64,000 nt of DNA from Oscillibacter sp. (GTDB taxonomy: Bacteria > Bacillota > Clostridia > Oscillospirales > Oscillospiraceae), in contig JAFUNB010000016.1 of assembly GCA_017482345.1 (NCBI GenBank), forward strand, positions 145,524 through 209,523. Direction: 5' to 3'. Within the stretch, counting starts at the first letter, position 1. Every line of letters begins with the position of its first letter. The notes beneath the pieces are model-generated. The model saw nothing but the letters and a program-made list of their open reading frames with translations, had not been told where the DNA came from and searched no databases. A program made the translations under genes and the position numbers. This document shows positions 61,900-64,000 of the stretch, one piece after another.

Positions 61900-62808
61900 G
61901 TGGCAAACGTTCTGGTACATACCGGTGACGAGAGCGTCACCATCCCCGCACAGGCGGTAAAAAAACTGCTGAGCGCCGGAAACGGCGACGCGGCGCTGCT
62001 GTATATGGCCCTCCTGCGCCACCACGGCACGGTCATGCCCCGGGCACTGGCCGGCGAGCTGCGGTGGGACCGCCCCCGCATCGAGTCTGCGGAGCTGGCC
62101 CTGCGGGACATGGGGCTCATCACCCCTGCAGGCGGCGAACTGCCGCCGGAGCCGGCGGACGAAAAGCCGGCCTACACCCAGCGGGATCTGATGGACCGGC
62201 TGGAGAGCAGTACGGAGTTCCGCTTCCTCACTGCTGAGGTGGAAAAAAAGCTCAACAAGAAGCTGAACACGGCGGATATCGGCATTCTTCTGGGTCTGAA
62301 CGACTACCTGGGCCTGCCGGCAGACGTCATCTTCCTGCTGGTCAGCCACTGCGTCCAGCGGGTACAGCGCCGCTACGGCGAGGGCCGCCGGCCCGGCATG
62401 CGGCAGATCGAGAAGGAGGGCTACGCCTGGGCCCGCATGGGCATCGACAATCAGGCCGCCGCCGCGGATTACTTAAAACGCTATGCCCAGCGTCAGGAGA
62501 CAGTGCCCCAGTACATGCGGGCGCTGCAGATGGGCGACCGGCTGCCGGTGGCCTCGGAGGAGAAGTATCTGGCCGCCTGGCAGGAGTGGGGCTTCGCGCC
62601 GGAGGCGGTGGCTCTGGCCCACGACAAGACGGTGTTCAAGTGCGGCGCCTTCAAGTGGGGCTACTGCAACGGCATCCTGCGCCGCTGGCATGAGGCGGGC
62701 GCCCATACGCTGGCGGAGATCGAGGCGAGAGACCGTCCTGCCCCCAGAAAGCAGGGCGGCCAGCAGACCCAGCTGTCCGACACGGACGATATCTGGAAAT
62801 ACGTGTGA
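61900..62808 (+). CDS. DnaD-domain primosome protein
   Basis: A 302-residue protein. N-terminal winged helix (LLYMALLRHHGTVMPRALAGELRWDRPRIESAELALRDMGLI) and two C-terminal DnaD/DnaB2-type regions (near 120-190 and 205-265, the latter with WQEWGFAPEAVALAHDKTVFKCGAFKWGYCNGILRRW, the YxxxI-type motif). It remodels DNA and helps load the helicase. GTG start at 61900 after GAGAGGAGG. 15 bp before the loader gene. Confidence 0.9.
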   Translation: MANVLVHTGDESVTIPAQAVKKLLSAGNGDAALLYMALLRHHGTVMPRALAGELRWDRPRIESAELALRDMGLITPAGGELPPEPADEKPAYTQRDLMDRLESSTEFRFLTAEVEKKLNKKLNTADIGILLGLNDYLGLPADVIFLLVSHCVQRVQRRYGEGRRPGMRQIEKEGYAWARMGIDNQAAAADYLKRYAQRQETVPQYMRALQMGDRLPVASEEKYLAAWQEWGFAPEAVALAHDKTVFKCGAFKWGYCNGILRRWHEAGAHTLAEIEARDRPAPRKQGGQQTQLSDTDDIWKYV

Positions 62809-62823
62809 TAGCGAGGAAGAGCT

Positions 62824-63825
62824 ATGGCATACGACGGAAAGCTGCTGCGCCTGGCGCAGCTGGAATATGAAAAGGATAAGGACCGCAGGGAGCTGGAATT
62901 CCAGCAGCGGCGGGAGCGCGTCTACCAGCGCCAGCCCCGCCTGCGGGAGATCGAGAGCCGCCTGCGTTCCACTACCAGCCGTATCATCGCCGGCGCCCTC
63001 CGCCAGGGAACGGACCCCGGCGCGGCCATCGCCGCCCTGCGGGCGGAGAATCTGGAGCTGCAGGAGGAAAAGCGCTTCCTGCTGCAGCAGATGGGCCTGC
63101 CGCTGGACTGTCTGGACGAGGTGCCCGCCTGCGACCGCTGCGGTGACAGCGGCTACGACGGCGGCCAGGTGTGCCGCTGCCTGCGGGCGTACTACACCCG
63201 GGAGCAGCAGAAGGAGCTGAGCCGGATGCTGGACCTGGGCAGCCAGAGCTTTGATACCTTCAAATCCGACTGGTATCCCGACCAGTGCATGCCCGGCCGG
63301 GCCAAGACCTACCGCCAGCACATGGAGGACACCGTTTACGAGACCTGCGTGGCCTTCGCCCACCAGTTCGGCAGAAGACCTGCCAACCTGCTGTTGTTTG
63401 GCCCTCCGGGCCTGGGCAAGACCCACCTGTCCGCCGCCATCGCCCGTGAGGTCAGCGCCAAGGGCTACTCCGTGGTGTACGACACGGCGGGCCAGGTGTT
63501 CCAGCGGTTTGAGCAGCAGAAGTTCGGCCGGGAGGATGAGGAGGTCTCCGCGGACGTGGAGCGGATCCTGGCCTGCGACCTGCTGATCCTGGACGACCTG
63601 GGCACGGAGATGACCACCGCCTTCGTCCAGAGCGCCCTGTACCAGATCATCAACACCCGCCTCATGGAGCGCAAATCCACCATCATCAGCACCAACCTGC
63701 GGGTCAACGAGCTGGCCCAGCGCTATTCCGCCCAGATCGCCTCCCGCATCGAGGGCGAATACCAGCTGCTGCCCTTCGTGGGTGACGATATCCGCCGCCT
63801 GAAGCGCCAGCGGAATATGGACTGA
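62824..63825 (+). CDS. DnaC/DnaI-like helicase loader ATPase
   Basis: A 333-residue protein: helical N-terminus, a zinc-finger-like CDRCGDSGYDGGQVCRC (residues about 102-119), and an AAA+ domain with GPPGLGKTHLSAAIA and LLILDDLGTEMT, as in DnaI. It loads the replicative helicase with the DnaD protein encoded just before it. SD GAAGAG. Confidence 0.92.
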   Translation: MAYDGKLLRLAQLEYEKDKDRRELEFQQRRERVYQRQPRLREIESRLRSTTSRIIAGALRQGTDPGAAIAALRAENLELQEEKRFLLQQMGLPLDCLDEVPACDRCGDSGYDGGQVCRCLRAYYTREQQKELSRMLDLGSQSFDTFKSDWYPDQCMPGRAKTYRQHMEDTVYETCVAFAHQFGRRPANLLLFGPPGLGKTHLSAAIAREVSAKGYSVVYDTAGQVFQRFEQQKFGREDEEVSADVERILACDLLILDDLGTEMTTAFVQSALYQIINTRLMERKSTIISTNLRVNELAQRYSAQIASRIEGEYQLLPFVGDDIRRLKRQRNMD

Positions 63826-63874
63826 TCAACGACAAAAAACCAGCCAATCCTGATGGATTTGCACCTGGTAAGAT

Positions 63875-63915
63875 AAAAGTAGACACTCACAAAAACCGTG
63901 AGTGTCTACTTTTTT
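63875..63915 (+). terminator. Long hairpin at the end of the loader gene, possible IS end
   Basis: AAAAGTAGACACTCAC (63875-63890), loop AAAAACC, GTGAGTGTCTACTTTT (63898-63913), then TT. Near-identical CTGGTAAGATAAAA (63865) and CTGGTAAAATAAAA (63921) flank it. It could be a terminator or the left end of the IS that follows. Confidence 0.75.
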
Positions 63916-63953
63916 CATATCTGGTAAAATAAAAAAAGGGGGGTGAATTAAGG

Positions 63954-64000
63954 ATGGGATGCAAAAAAGGAATTCCTCATCGCAAATGGAGTAAAGATGA
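63954..64000 (+). mobile_element. Start of an IS3-type transposase gene (OrfA), cut by window end
   Basis: Fifteen codons are visible: MGCKKGIPHRKWSKD, after a G-rich SD (GGGGGGTGA). This opening matches OrfA/helix-turn-helix proteins of IS3-family elements. Too short for certainty. Confidence 0.55.

Noticed and set aside
61345-62349. Upstream extension of the U32 peptidase frame to 1038 codons
   Set aside because: It would run through zapA and the divergent promoter region; the MNIELLSPAG start matches the family.
1-64000. CRISPR array, tRNA/rRNA genes, prophage
   Set aside because: I saw no regularly spaced direct repeats, no tRNA cloverleaf or rRNA sequence, and no phage structural genes; the small HTH genes alone do not make a prophage.

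Overview
The window is about 64 kb of a high-GC clostridial chromosome around the replication origin. I would place it in the Oscillospiraceae (Flavonifractor/Intestinimonas/Lawsonibacter/Dysosmobacter-like gut bacteria). The reasons are the Firmicutes order gyrA-gyrB-remB-recF-yaaA-dnaN-dnaA // rpmH-rnpA-yidD-yidC-jag, Soj/Spo0J with exact parS sites, T-box leaders ahead of glyS and hisS, an LTA-synthase-type enzyme, and strong G/C-ending codon bias. That bias also creates long antisense reading frames, which I left out. The genus is an inference.

Layout. 1-725: end of a sensor kinase. 832-5844: a transport and peptidase locus with an uncharacterised symporter-like protein, two tandem M20-type peptidases and a divergent regulator with a CitB-like HTH. 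6.1-12.6 kb: a MATE exporter, a thioesterase, a metal-resistance operon (ArsR regulator, free HMA protein, P1B ATPase), and a MarR-MATE operon. 12.6-13.45 kb: a 780-bp segment between direct repeats, holding an HTH/small-protein pair and a dispersed repeat. 13.45-17.9 kb: nadE, a LOR/SDH-family enzyme, RNase HI with an unusual membrane extension, and a small HTH gene. 17.9-29.3 kb: the origin cluster on the minus strand, with small membrane genes inserted between recF and gyrA. 29.7-32.6 kb: rpmH-rnpA-yidD-yidC-jag on the plus strand. 32.6-37.1 kb: a second HTH/small-protein pair, T-box-glyS with a duplicated 3' tail, and an LTA-synthase-like enzyme. 37.1-61.7 kb: mostly minus-strand genes: lipoproteins, AlaX, NagZ-like enzyme, aspS, a third HTH/small-protein pair, T-box-hisS, mgsA, a MinD-like ATPase, rsmG, mscL, serS, parB, parA, an amylase, PBP2-mreD-mreC-maf, dut, a U32 peptidase and zapA. 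61.9-63.8 kb: DnaD-like and DnaC/DnaI-like primosome genes. 63.95 kb: start of an IS3-type transposase.

How the parts fit. The window carries initiation (dnaA, oriC with TTTTCCACA boxes, dnaN, the DnaD and DnaI-like loader), segregation (parAB, three parS sites), topology (gyrAB), membrane insertion (YidC/Jag/YidD), cell elongation and division (mreCD, PBP2, zapA, MinD-like) and several aminoacyl-tRNA synthetases. Small accessory modules sit in the gaps. The most novel-looking are three divergent HTH/small-protein pairs with their own palindromic operators, a 247-bp dispersed repeat in two copies, a multi-branched palindromic element next to a duplicated glyS tail, and a candidate membrane-tethered RNase HI under a promoter palindrome. 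I saw no tRNA, rRNA or CRISPR array.
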